Made by a program: the position numbers and the translations under genes | Shown here: positions 47,421 through 58,225 of the stretch, in pieces | Numbering within the stretch: the first letter of the stretch is position 1 | Layout of the letters: each line of letters starts with the position of its first letter | Origin: Zygnema cylindricum | Taxonomy: Eukaryota > Streptophyta > Zygnematophyceae > Zygnematales > Zygnemataceae | Assembly (NCBI GenBank): GCA_037447655.1 | Contig: JBBHKE010002912.1 | Coordinates: forward strand, 28,811-92,810 | Direction of reading: 5' to 3' | DNA: 64,000 nucleotides | The notes under the pieces: model-generated | Seen by the model: the letters and a program-made list of their open reading frames with translations, nothing else | What the model was told of the DNA's origin: nothing | Database searches by the model: none

Positions 47421-47867
47421 AATCTCTTTTGGTAAATCTACCTAGATTCTACTTCTTGTCTCTCTAGGCAGCTTAGGCACCTTAGGCTACCATGACTCTA
47501 GCTCCCTCATTAGCCTTCTGGGACTACGACAAGTTTGGGGGTTAGAGAGAGGAGTTAGAGGCAGACTGCCTCCGCTTCTTTTCTATTTCACCTAAGAAGA
47601 ATATCCTAAAAAAAACATTATTACCTACACAATATAGACCTAGAAAATACCCATATTTCAACACTTCCCTTATTTTCTAGTCCACTTTTCATAAATCCAA
47701 GAAGAGATTTTATCCACCTCATCTCTTTGTCATCCACACAAAATCCAATCCCCCTCTTGCAGTTCCAACAGCAGTCCCATCCCTAGTCTGCAACACATAA
47801 CCAGATGATAGCCCTTTTACAAACACATCTTCATAAGCGACATTACACCAAGTAGTGATGTCAAATC

Positions 47868-48936
47868 TGTAGAAATTAATGTTCCGTTTTTAAATTATTT
47901 TCTAGGTCTAAATAGAAATATAGAAAGAAGCCGAGGCAATCTACCTCTAACTTCTCTCTCCTAACTCTCAAACTTGTCACAGTCACTGAGAAATTGGAGA
48001 GGAAGCTACAGCCATGGCTACCTAGGCTATCCAAAGGTTTACGGGAAATATATATTAGTTTATTTACCGTTAGGGGTTTATTTAGTAAAAGGATATATGT
48101 TCCCACCTGGATTTGATCCTGGTACCCAACGGACGTTAAGCTGCCGGTAGCCGGTAGCCTTAACCGTTCAGTCTAAATGTTACGATACAGAATATAGGGT
48201 TTGATATTTAATTAAACTTTACCACGTAGGATAATTCATTTAACTAAAACTATTTACGCGATACATTGATCCAGTAATGTAAAAGTACGGTTTGCGGTAC
48301 GGATAAGAAACGAATACCGCGCATTTGTTTCTTTAGCGAAACGAATACCGCGCAGGTATTTATTACGGCTACGATTAAATGTGAATTTAATCGGACGGCC
48401 GGAATGGACGCCGAGATGGCGGAAGAGGATTTTGGCTGTTTTTGGTCTTCACCACATCGGATGACACGTGGCGGAATAATATTCAATCGCAGCATCTCCG
48501 AAGATTAAGGGAGCATATTCGGATATACCACGTGTCGACATTTAGGCCATGTCGTACACTGTCAGTATTGAAAATACACCAGCAGCTGTACTTTTGTGTA
48601 AGGAAGTGTAATATGATTCGCTCCGTACTTCAGTAGATAGAGTCTGTGAAGGAGATAGGACTTAGAAAAATTAGGAGATAGGACCCTCTCTCCCAAAGAG
48701 CTTATGTTCAAAAGGTCAACTTTGACCCTCCATAACTAACAGCTTAGGGGAGCAAATTTATAGATTTTTTTTGCTATCGACTCAAGGGAGTCTTCGTTTA
48801 ACAAGGGTGAAGGTGGTCAGAGTTTTTGTCTACCAAGGTGGTAGTTGTTCTTCTTGAAACTCAAAGGGGTCAGGGTTATCCTAGAGGCTTTTGGAAGCTG
48901 TCCATTTTGAGAAGTTATGGAGGTCTCAGAGTTTCA
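47868..48936 (+). mobile_element. 5' LTR of element 1
   Basis: Starts TGTAGAAATTAATG and ends CAGAGTTTCA. tRNA-like module at 48103-48176. The hairpin run GGTCAACTTTGACC, GCTTAGGGGAGC and GACTCAAGGGAGTC lies at 48715-48795. The gag ATG (48917) lies inside the LTR. Confidence 0.85.
48103..48176 (-). other. tRNA-like module in the 5' LTR of element 1 (antisense)
   Basis: Minus strand: TGAACGGTTAAGGCT (A box-like) and GGATCAAATCC (48119-48109, B box), with CCAGG/CCAGG-type closure. A CTACCGG unit is repeated between the boxes. Confidence 0.6.
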
Positions 48937-50029
48937 GGTCATGGAAACATCCTCTAGGGTACCAATTTTTAATTTTACTGACTTCATATACTGGGAAAGT
49001 ATGATGATTAGAGCTCTATGTGAAAAAAGGTTTTGGGGGATAGTGAGTTGACGGTTGGGGCGTCTATCAAGTCTTGGAATCCCTCCAGGGTTTTGAGGAA
49101 GCAGATTCACCAGGAAAGAGGATCCACCTTCAACGAAGGAAATAAAGAAAGGAGAGGTAGTGGACAAAAGAAAGGAGAATGAGACGACCACACCAATAGC
49201 AACTGGTTCGACATTCATGTCACCTATTCCGAGGAACGTGGAGAATGATACTCAAATCTGGGACTTCAACAATATGGCGGCAAAGCACTTCATCCTACAC
49301 CATCTCACTCAAGGACTTGCATATCCTCATGTCCAGGTAGACAGGGCATCCAATCTTTGGAGGGCTCTCATAGAGATGTACCGAAGTCGTACGATTCAGC
49401 AACAACAGTTGGCTGTTCAAAATGTTTAGGAGTATGTATACAAAAGGGGGAAGATATTGGATTTTTGCAATGAGCTTGCTACACTCTTCATGGAGCTAGA
49501 GAGTGCGGGAAAAGATTTTAGTGAAAAAGAAAAGGTTAACTGTTTACTAATGAAGTTACCTGATGAGTTCGAGAACATAGTCAACCGTGTGTAGGACTTG
49601 CCGGACTCAAGTTGGATATGGAACTCAGTGGTAGGGATGATTCTCGTTTGATAGAAAACGATTGAGATCCGAAGGGGAGGAAAGAGTGGCCAAGCCTTGG
49701 CAACTGCGACCGATTGGAGGAACAAGGATTCTCGAAAACCGGTCGGAAACTATGGGGGGAGGGAGCAAAAAAATCAGACCGACGAGTTCCGACCAAGGTC
49801 TCCCAAAGGTTTATGCCATTTTTGTAAGAAACTGGGGCACTATATGGCAGAGTGCACTAAGCTAACCGAGCTATGGTTAAAGGAGGGGCAGACCGGTGGT
49901 ACCCCGAGAGGAAAGAAAAAGGCCCTTGTGACACATGTACATGAGGTCGAATCCGATGACGAGGACGATAAACTCCTTTTGGATGAGGAGTTGGAGGCAA
50001 AAAACGACGTCGAAATTCCACGAAGGTAG
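48917..50029 (+). pseudogene. Gag of element 1 with zinc knuckle
   Basis: The ATG at 48917 gives MEVSEFQVMETSSRVPIFNF. After two stops a long frame carries NMAAKHFILHHLTQGLAYPH, the copia gag (UBN2-like) core, then MKLPDEFENIV, and the knuckle CHFCKKLGHYMAEC at about 49813-49855. It ends in an acidic tail at TAG 50027-50029. In-frame TAGs also at 49434 and 49592. The 49592 and 50027 TAGs are at the same alignment positions as TAGs in element 2. Confidence 0.75.
48937..48952 (+). other. Primer-binding site of element 1 (degenerate)
   Basis: GGTCATGGAAACATCC follows the LTR end. It keeps the GGT-ATGG skeleton of the initiator-tRNA anticodon-arm complement seen in element 2, with several mismatches. 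The ATG in it is in frame with the LTR-borne gag ATG 24 nt upstream. Confidence 0.45.
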
Positions 50030-51371
50030 AAATGTGCTTACGCTGGATTGAAAGATGAAGCATGCTGGATTATAGATTCAAGTGCCTCCATGAAAATGTG
50101 TAAGGATAGGCACGTGTTCACTAAGATAAGAAAGATTGCCACCGTAGAGATAGAGTTCATGGATGAGAGGATAGTCACCATACTCTTCTAGGATCAGTAG
50201 ATATGAAAGTGTTAGTAGAAGGAATGACATCCATAGTAACATTCTCCGATGTATTGTTTATTCCGGAGCTGAACAAAAACCTCATCTCTACATCCATATT
50301 AGATGATAAGGGTTTTTTTACTACCATTAGGGAGGGAGTCTTTACTGCTAGCTTTGAGGAGGATGTCTATTTCATTGCTGGGAAAGGTAGCCATGGGATG
50401 TTTAGGCTGATTTTAATTAATGAAGCGAAGAAACCTTATTACGTTGGTGTTCATGATATTATGATGTGGCATAAGAGGCTTGGACATGTGAATCTAGATA
50501 AGTTAAGAGAGATGAAAAAGATGGGAGTGGTGGAAGTGATTAGTTCAATGAGAATGATAATATAAGTGATTGTAGTGGATGTGCTCAAGGTAAAGCACAC
50601 AGATTACCCTTTCCTTAAACAACCACCTATAAGGGAGGAAAAATTATAGATCTAGTACACACAAATATTAGGGGACTTGCTAAACTGCCCTCACTGGGTG
50701 GGAAGAGATTTATGATGACTATCACTTATGATTTATCTCGGTATTCGCGGGTGTATTTTTTGAAAAACAAGTCAGAAGCTCAGCATTGTTTTAGACAATA
50801 TAAAGCACGGAGCGAAAAACTCCTTGAAACTCCAATCAAGAGAGTAAGGAGTGACAATGGTGGAGAGTATACAGAGTATACTTCTAACCAGTTTGAGGAT
50901 TTTCTGAGGGAAGATGGGGTCCAACACCAAAAGACAGTTCCAGAAAACCCGGAACAGAATGGGGTAGCTGAAAGGTTAAATAGAACACTAAGTGATAGTG
51001 CTAGAAGTATGTTGTCAGATAAAAAGATAGGAAAAAGGTTTTGGGCAGAAGCAATGAACTGTGCTAATTACCTCAAAAATAGAGTTCTTACTTCAGCTAT
51101 AAAAGATCAAACACCTTATGAGAGATGGACAGGCCGGAAACCAGACATATCTCACTTAAAGGTTTTCGGCAGTCAAGTATTCAGTCTAGATACAGATCGA
51201 TCTAATTGGAAGCTAGATCCTAAAGGAAAACCGGGATACTTATTAGGATATGATGAGGATGTTAAAGGATATAGAGTTTATGATCTAAAAAGGGAAGATA
51301 TAATCTTAGTAAAGGATCTAGTAGTTATGGATGAACGAAAGTTTGTAGATCCCTTCAAGTATGCAAAGTAA
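50030..51371 (+). pseudogene. Protease and integrase of element 1
   Basis: A protease-like start, CWIIDSSAS (about 50070; the usual Gly of DSGAS is Ser), then a degraded stretch. The pre-integrase zinc region MMWHKRLGHVNLDKLREMK is at 50460. After frameshifts, an uninterrupted frame (50712-51371) carries the integrase core with SDNGGEYT and EQNGVAERLNRTL (a D…E catalytic pair) and the C-terminal GKPGYLLGYDEDVKGYRVYD. Confidence 0.8.
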
Positions 51372-53260
51372 GTAAATCAGATTTGAGTTAGAAAATTCCG
51401 ATTACTTTGAGCTTCCTAACTATCCAGGTTTTAGAGAAGATGACTTTCTTGCAGGTGTAAATCAGACTGAAAAGGACTCGGCTGAGGAAACTCTAGTGAC
51501 AACTCTACCTGAAGAGAAAGATGTGGTGGAAATTGATTCGGAATCAGGGGATAGGGGAGAAGCCGAGATTGTTCAAAAGAATCCACGAGAACCATCTATT
51601 CTGGCCTCAAATTTTTATGGGGGGAGGAGAAGTAGCAAAAGATTGCAAGAAAAACAGGTTAATAACAAGATAACAAAACTATCTTATCAAGATGAACCTC
51701 AGACTTATGGAGAGGCGATGACTTGTCCAGAAAGAAACCGGTGGAAGACAACCATCAATGAGGAGATGGCCTCAATTATAGCAGCCAATACTTGGGAGCT
51801 AGTGGATTGTCCACCTAACCGAAAACCAATCGGTTGTAAGTGGGTTTTCAAATTAAAGCTGAACCCAGATAACACAATTGAGCGCTACAAGGCCAGATTA
51901 GTGGCAAAGGGAATTATACAAAAAAGAGGGAATTGACTACGAGGAAACTTTTGCCCCGGTTGTCGGATTTTCCTTCGTCCGCATACTTCTCAGGTTGGCA
52001 GCAACTGAAGATATGCAAGTGCACTAGATGGACATCAAGACAACCTTTATGCATGGAGAATTGGAAGAGGAGATCTTCATGCGACAACCCGAAGGGTTTG
52101 TGAAGAAGGAGAGGAGAGTGAGGTATGCCGGCTGATTAAATCTCTCTATGGTTTGAAATAGGCGCCTCCACAGTGGAATTAGAAGCTTGATGAGTGTCTT
52201 ACTGGTGAGTGATTTTTCTAGATCAGCTCAGATCACTCAATCTATGTTTTTGAAGATGATGAAGGTGTTATATTTATTGCAATTTATGTTGATGATTTGC
52301 TTGTTTTAAGTAAATTAATGGAAAAAATTAAAAAATTTAAAATTGATCTTAAGGGGAGATTTGAAATGAAGGTTATGAGGGAAGCAAAACATATTTTGGG
52401 AATTCAAGTAGAAAGAGACCGAAAAAGGAAGATTATAAAATTGACTCAAAAGCGGGGAACATGCTTGAAAAATTTCAGGTGGATAAAGCTAATAGTTGTA
52501 CAACTCCAATGGAGTTAAAGAAGGGAAGTGACGGGAGTGAGGAAGAAGGATTCATAGTCTTAGACGAGGAATTATCTCCTGAAGAACAAAAGTTCATGCA
52601 GACTATTGCTTACAAGCAAGTAGTGGGAAGTCTAATCTGTTTTATGAATTGTACCCGGCCAGATTTAGCTGCAGCTGTAGGAGTGTTGAGTAGAAGTCTA
52701 AATGCTCCCACTAAGAGGGATTGGGAGGCAACTAAAAGAGTCTTTAGATATTTGATAGGAACTAGGGATCTATGGTTGCATTTGGGTGGGGAGAATACTG
52801 ACATCACTACTTGGAGTGATGCCAATTATGGTGATGCTCTGATGAGGAGATGCACTTCTGAATGTGGGTGATGGGGCTTGCTGTTGGAGTAACAAATAAC
52901 AAAAAGTTATTGCTCAATCCACCATGGAGGCTGAGTATATGGCCTCTTGCTCTGCTGTAAAAGAATTGATGTGGGTCAAGTCTTTGCTTGGAGAGCTCTG
53001 TCACCTTAAGAGTGGTGTGCAATTTTTTTTTTGGTGATAATCAGGCAGCAATCGCTATTTCTACCAATCCTAAATATCATTTTAAAGCCAAACACATGGA
53101 CATCAGACTCAGCTTTGTTAGAGAGAAAGTAGAAAATAAAACAATCAGTTTAGAATATCGACCAGATAGTGAGATGGTAGCACATATGTTGACCAAACCT
53201 GTGCCTTCCCCTAAGCTAATTTTCTGCAGGGAGAAGTGTGGTCTGAAATTGAATGATTGA
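51372..53260 (+). pseudogene. Reverse transcriptase and RNase H of element 1
   Basis: RT start WELVDCPPNRKPIGCKWVFK (51795-51860). It is frameshifted near 51930 and again near 52450. The catalytic box AIYVDDLLVLS is intact at about 52281. RNase H blocks: NCTRPDLAAAVGVLSRSL, ITTWSDANYGDALMRRCTS, then after a TAA NQAAIAISTNPKYHFK and MVAHMLTKPVPSPKL, ending at TGA 53258. Stops at glutamine sites relative to element 2 occur at about 52026, 52159 and 52895. Confidence 0.8.
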
Positions 53261-53277
53261 CTAGAAATTAAAGAAAT

Positions 53278-54362
53278 TACAGAAATTAATGGTCCGTTTA
53301 GAGTATTTTCTAGTTCTAAATAGAAATATAGAAATAAGGCGAGGCTTTCCACCTCTAACTTCTCTCTCAAACTCTCAAACTTGTCGCAATCATTGAAAAA
53401 TTGGAGAGGAAGCTAGAGCTATGGCTACCTAGGCTATCCAAAGGTTTACCGAAAATATATATTAGTTTATTTACCGTTAGGGGTTTATTTACTAAAAGAT
53501 ATGTGCTGCCCCCAGGATTTGATCTTGGTACCTGCCGAAGGGCAATCAGCCTATAGCCGGTAGCCAAGCAGCCGGTAGCCGGTAACCTTACTTGTTTAGT
53601 CTTTAACTAGTGTTCGTACTATAAGGTTTGATATTTAATTAAACATTACCACGTAGGATAATTCATTTAACTGTAACTGTATACGGGATATATAAATCCA
53701 GTATTATATAAGTATGGATTACAGTACGGATAAGAATTGAATACCGGCCATTTGTTTCTTTAGCGAAACGAATACCGCGGAAGTAATTATTAAGGCTACG
53801 ATTAAATGTGAATTTAATCGGACTGCCGGAATGAACGCCGAGATCGCGGAAGAGGATTTTGGCAGTTTTTGGTCATCGCCACATTGGATGACACGTGGTG
53901 GAATAACATTGGATCGCGGCATCTCCGAGGATTAAAGGAGCAAATCCGGATATACCACGTGTTAACATTTAGGCCATGTCGTACACTGTCTATATAGAAA
54001 GTACACCAGGAGCTGTACTTTTGTGTACGTAAGTGTAATATGATTAGCTCCGTACATCAGTAGATAAAGTTTGTGTGAGAGATAGGACTTAGAAAATTAG
54101 GAGATAGGACCCTCTCTCTTAAAGAGCTTCTGTACAAAAGGTCAACTTTGACCCTCCATACCTAACTGCTCAGGGGAGCAAATTTAGACATTCTTTTTGC
54201 TATCAACTCAGGGGAGTGTTGCCTTCACAGAGGTGAAGGTGATCAGAGTTTTGTCTGCCAAGGTGGCAGTTCTTCTTGCTGAAACACAAAGGGGTCAGGG
54301 TTATCCTAGAGGCTTCTTGGAAGCTGTCTATTCGGAGGACTTATGGAGGTATCAGAGTTTTA
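53278..54362 (+). mobile_element. 3' LTR of element 1
   Basis: Starts TACAGAAATTAATGG (TG lost) and ends AGAGTTTTA. tRNA-like module at 53508-53602, enlarged by extra CCGGTAGCC units. Hairpin run at 54140-54225. Confidence 0.8.
53508..53602 (-). other. tRNA-like module in the 3' LTR of element 1 (antisense)
   Basis: Minus strand: AAACAAGTAAGGTTACC (A box-like, weak) and AGATCAAATCC (53525-53515, B box). The segment between is about 20 bp longer than in the 5' LTR because of added CTACCGGCT-like units. Confidence 0.55.
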
Positions 54363-55013
54363 GAAGTCAAGTCTGGTTGTTCCACAAGAAGTAGTACAGT
54401 TTCAATAAAGGACGGAAGGTACACGTGGAGGTTCATTTTCAGTGATGAAAGAATAGGCGGACGGCGGAAAGAGTCCGCTGTCATATTTTGGAAGAAAACT
54501 CTTGACTGCACCGTCATTTCAGCGGACAGACTTTGACGGCGCACCAATTCATTTTAGCTGTTGTCTGTTCTTTGATGGTTTTAAATATTTTATGTACGGT
54601 TGATAGTGGGTTTTGTTTTATCAAGATTAGTGTTTCGATCGACCATAGTAATTATGGTACGCCGTGTTTAGCTGTAGGTTAAATTGTATATGTAGGACTT
54701 AGATTATTTTAGGAAGCAGGATTATCTTTGTATGAAAAACTGCAAAGCAGTTTTTGGGTAATTTGAATTGTAAGATCATTGTGATCTTTTGGTTAGACCT
54801 TATGAATTTCTGCATGTGATTTTTTTGGTATATATTCTATATTGTGGCAAATTTGAAGACCTAGGGTATGTCTGATTTGCTTGGGGCTTCATTGTAAAGT
54901 TGGTAGTTTGTGGGATTTCGTGAGAGTTTCCACTTTGCATAATTGATTGTCATGGCAACTGCCGATGCCTCTTCATCTTCTTTAGTGGCACCAATTGTCT
55001 CAAATCAACAATT
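54363..55013 (+). mobile_element. Remnant of another copia family: leader and gag start
   Basis: After an unassigned stretch (54363-54560) the sequence has the GGACTTAGATTATTTTA word and a leader-like hairpin (AACTGCAAAGCAGTT, 54749-54763). It ends in an ATG at 54952 with MATADASSSSLVAPIVSNQQ. This opening resembles the low-complexity gag start at 62940. It is cut at 55013 by the truncated LTR of element 2. Confidence 0.4.
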
Positions 55014-55562
55014 TGTTTTGACGGTCAGAATTAAATGTTGGTTTTCACCCAACTCCGCACATCCTAGCCGAGATCCCGGAATGGTCACTTTGGTGTTTTG
55101 GGACGTGGTATTACCTGGCGCCACGTGAGAGATAATATTTGGTCGTGGGAATAACGAAGAACGTACGGACGAGTGAAAAGTGGACACCCGTCCGCTTAAT
55201 GGCCATGTCGTACAAAGATCGTACAAAAAGTACATCGGTAGTAGTACTCTCAAGTGCAGTACATTGATATGATTGGTTCATACATTCAGTAGATAAGGGT
55301 TGAGAGAGGGAACTAAGACTTAGAAAAAATTTGGTAGGTAGTCTTTCTCTCTTTGAGAGTTTGTATAAATTGGCATCTTTGCCACCCTAAAATTTATCGC
55401 ATGGTTGAGCCATTCAGATATTATTTTTCCTACGCACTCAAGGGAGTCCAGGCTACATAGGGGTGAATTCAGATTATAGCATATGTGCTTAGGCAACAGT
55501 GGTTGCTATTGAAATTGGCTTAGTTAATAAGTATCTAGAGGCTTCCTGAATTCTTTGGTCCA

Positions 55563-56654
55563 ATGGAGGACACAGAACTACAGGTTATGGGCCCACCCTC
55601 TAGGGTGCCCATCTTCAATGGATCAGGGTTTATCTATTGGGAAGCCATGATGATAGGGGCTTTGTGTGAAAAACGATACAGGGGTATTGTTAGTGGACAG
55701 GTGAAACCTCCACCTTAGGGATCACAACAGGGATTTGGTGGAATAAGGTTTTTTGTAGCTATATCTGCTGCAGCAAAGGAGGCAGATGATGGTGACACCA
55801 ATGTGTCCGAAAAGGGGAAAGAAAAGGAGATACCTCATACTCCTATTGCTTCTATTCCCACGACACCTGGATCGGCGATCGTGAAGACCGTGGAGATCGA
55901 CACTCAAATGTGGGAAAACGCCAACATGGCTGCCAAGAACTTCATTCTGAGACACCTCACACAAGCTTTGGCAACCCCCCACCTTCACGTTTACAAGGCC
56001 GAGGAGTTGTTGGTTAGTTTGAAAGAGATCTATAGAGCTGGTACGATTCATGAACTCCAGTTGGCAGCGAAAAAGTTGGGAAATTATACTTACAAAGAGG
56101 GAAAGATGTTAGACTACTGTAATGATCTTTCTTATTTGTATATGGAGATGGAGAGTGACCGGATGGACAGGCACAATGAAAATGAAAGTTAACACTCTCA
56201 TGATGAAGTTACCCGGCGAGTATGAGAATATAATGTACCGTGTATAGGAAACGACTGATAATTGATGAAAGTGGTCCGCATGATACTTGTGCAGGAGAAC
56301 ACGATTGAGATCAGGAGAGGAGGAAAGAGTGGTCAAGCTCTAGCAGCCGGAGGAGACAAGTGGAGACCAAACCCGAAAAAGCCATACAAAGGAGAAAGAG
56401 TTCAGCCTGGAGGACCAAGGCCCCCAGAGGGCATATGTCATTTTTGCAAAAAGCCGAGACACTTTATCGCAGATTGTGTGAAGCTGTCAGAGTTGAGGCT
56501 CGAAAAGAACCATGGTGGGGAATCTTCTGGAGGGGAGAAAAAGGCATTTTTGGTCACAGAGGTGACTTGAGACACCGAGGACGAGTGACTTAAGAAGGAT
56601 AGGGAGCTTGTTTTTGACGAGAGTGTGGAAGAAAAGGAGATCCCTCTGAGGTAG
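55563..56654 (+). pseudogene. Gag of element 2 with zinc knuckle
   Basis: ATG 55563 inside the LTR, second in-frame ATG 55587 inside the PBS. MGPPSRVPIFNGSGFIYW opens, NMAAKNFILRHLTQALATPH is the gag core, and CHFCKKPRHFIADC (about 56441) is the knuckle with one Cys/His context changed (GH to RH). TAGs at about 55717, 56245 and 56652. One frameshift near 56180. Confidence 0.75.
55583..55597 (+). other. Primer-binding site of element 2: anticodon-arm complement of initiator tRNA-Met
   Basis: GGTTATGGGCCCACC directly follows the LTR end CTACA. All 15 bases complement the anticodon stem-loop of plant-type initiator tRNA-Met (GGTGGGCCCATAACC). Drosophila copia and yeast Ty5 are known to prime from such an internal, half-tRNA site. 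The ATG pairs with the CAU anticodon. Confidence 0.75.
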
Positions 56655-58225
56655 AAGTGCACCCTTGGAGCAGTTCGGGAAGCTCCACAGGATGGATGGA
56701 TCATCGACTCAGGTGCATCCACTCATATGTGTTGTGACAAGGTCCTCTTCATTAAGCTAAGGAAATCACTATTGTCGAATTAGAGTATGGGGATGGGAGA
56801 GTGGTTACTACAGATCTAGTGGGATCAGTAGATATGAAAGTCTTAGTGGAGGGTAAGACTTCTATGCTCACTTTCTTAGATGTGCTCTATATCCTTTTGC
56901 TGAGTACAAATCTTGTCTTTACATCTGTGTTAGATGACAAATAGTTTGATACCTTCACTAGAAAGGGAGTCTTTACAGCTAAGTATGGTGATGAAGTTTA
57001 CTTCACTGCAGATAAGTGTAGCCAATGAATATGTAGGTTTAACAAGAGTAATGAAAAGAAGAATGCTTATTATATTGGTGTCCCAAAATTGATGATTTGG
57101 CATAAGCGGTTGGGCTATATGCATTTTGAAAGGTTGAGGGAAATGAAGACTCTTGGTGTAGTAGAAGGCATTCAGTTCAGTGATAATGAAATGGTGGATG
57201 ATTGTAGTGGTTGTGCCCAATGTAAGGCTCACAGATCTCTTTTCCTAAAGCTGCCACATATAGATGGGAGAAGGTACTTGATTTAATCCACACAGATTTC
57301 TTGGGAACAGCAAGGGTTTTCTCAGTTGGAGGGAAGAGGTATATGTTGACAATTACTGATGATTGGTTCTGATATTGTATAGTCTACTTCCTAAAAACAA
57401 AGTCTGAAATACCAACTTACTTTAGATAATACAAAGGTTGGAGTGAGAAGTTGCATGGAACCCCTGTTAAGAGAATAAAGAGTGATAATGGGGGAGAATA
57501 TACCTCTAACAAGTTTGAGGAATACTTGAGAGATGAGGGAGTTCAGCGCCAGAAAATGGTACCAAATAATCCGGAACAAAATGGGGTAGCTTAAAGGTTA
57601 TTTTGAACAGTAGGAGATAGTGTATCTAGTATGTTTGGTGACAAGAAAATAGGAAAGAGATTTTGGGCAGAAGCCATGACCTGTGCCAACTACATTAAGA
57701 TTAGAGTCCTAACCTCAGCAGTCAAAGGTATGACACCTTAAAAGAGATGGGCTGGAAGGAAACCGGATATCTCTCACCTTAAAGTATTTGGTAGCTAAGT
57801 TTACAGTCTAAATACGGATAAGAAAAACTAGAAACTTGATGCTAAGGGAAAACCCGAATAGTTTGTGGGATATGATGAGGATTTCAAGGGATATAGAGTA
57901 AATGACTTAGCAAAACAAGATATCATTCTGGTCAAACATATAGTCGTCATGGATGAAGGAAAGTCAATTGACCCATTCATATATACTAAAAAAATAAGAA
58001 TCAGGTTTGAGTCCAAAAGTGAGGAGAACTATGCTTTTCCCGAAAAGGACATGAGTGAGACCGTGATTGCAGATTCAGGGGAGATCCAAGATACAAGAGA
58101 GCTACTAGATACCTCACATATTCCAATGTACTTCGAGGAGACAAAAGATGAGGAACCGGAACCATCTTCCATGGATAGGGTAGAGAATGAGACAATAAGG
58201 AGAAACCCAAGTCTTCACTCTATTT
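56655..58225 (+). pseudogene. Protease and integrase of element 2
   Basis: Protease start WIIDSGASTHMCCD is intact at about 56698. The HHCC region (MIWHKRLGYMHFERLREM…CSGCAQCKAH) is at 57089-57230. The integrase core has LIHTDFLG, SDNGGEYT and PEQNGVA followed by TAA. The C-terminal GYDEDFKGYRVNDLAKQD leads into an acidic linker. Stops replace Gln, Glu, Trp, Tyr and Lys codons, so this is ordinary decay. Confidence 0.8.

Larger units (their letters stand above)
45437..47867 (-). mobile_element. Minus-strand copia fragment: 3' LTR plus RNase H remnant, split by a solo LTR
   Basis: The reverse LTR runs 45437-45586 and continues 46594-47663 after a nested solo LTR. It starts (minus strand) TGTTGAAATATGGG at 47663. 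An internal remnant (47664-47867) follows and reads on the minus strand as DITTWCNVAYEDVFVKGLSS then GYVLQTRDGT, an RNase H relic like the one at 15.9 kb. The right side is cut by the element at 47868. It was inserted into the non-LTR element. Confidence 0.75.
47868..54362 (+). mobile_element. Full-length but inactive Ty1/copia element (element 1)
   Basis: 5' LTR 47868-48936 and 3' LTR 53278-54362, homologous throughout but visibly diverged (several substitutions per 100 bp and a longer repeat-bearing tRNA-like region in the 3' copy), so it is old. Order gag, protease, integrase, RT, RNase H, which defines Ty1/copia. Many stops and frameshifts. No clear target duplication. Confidence 0.85.

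Noticed and set aside
48680-48800. Hammerhead ribozyme (retrozyme-like LTR)
   Set aside because: The hairpins lack the CTGATGA and GAAA core arrangement.
54340-54362. GGTATCAGAG as a standard initiator tRNA 3'-end primer site
   Set aside because: It resembles the usual PBS but lies inside the LTR end by alignment of 5' and 3' copies. The sequence after the LTR matches the anticodon arm instead.
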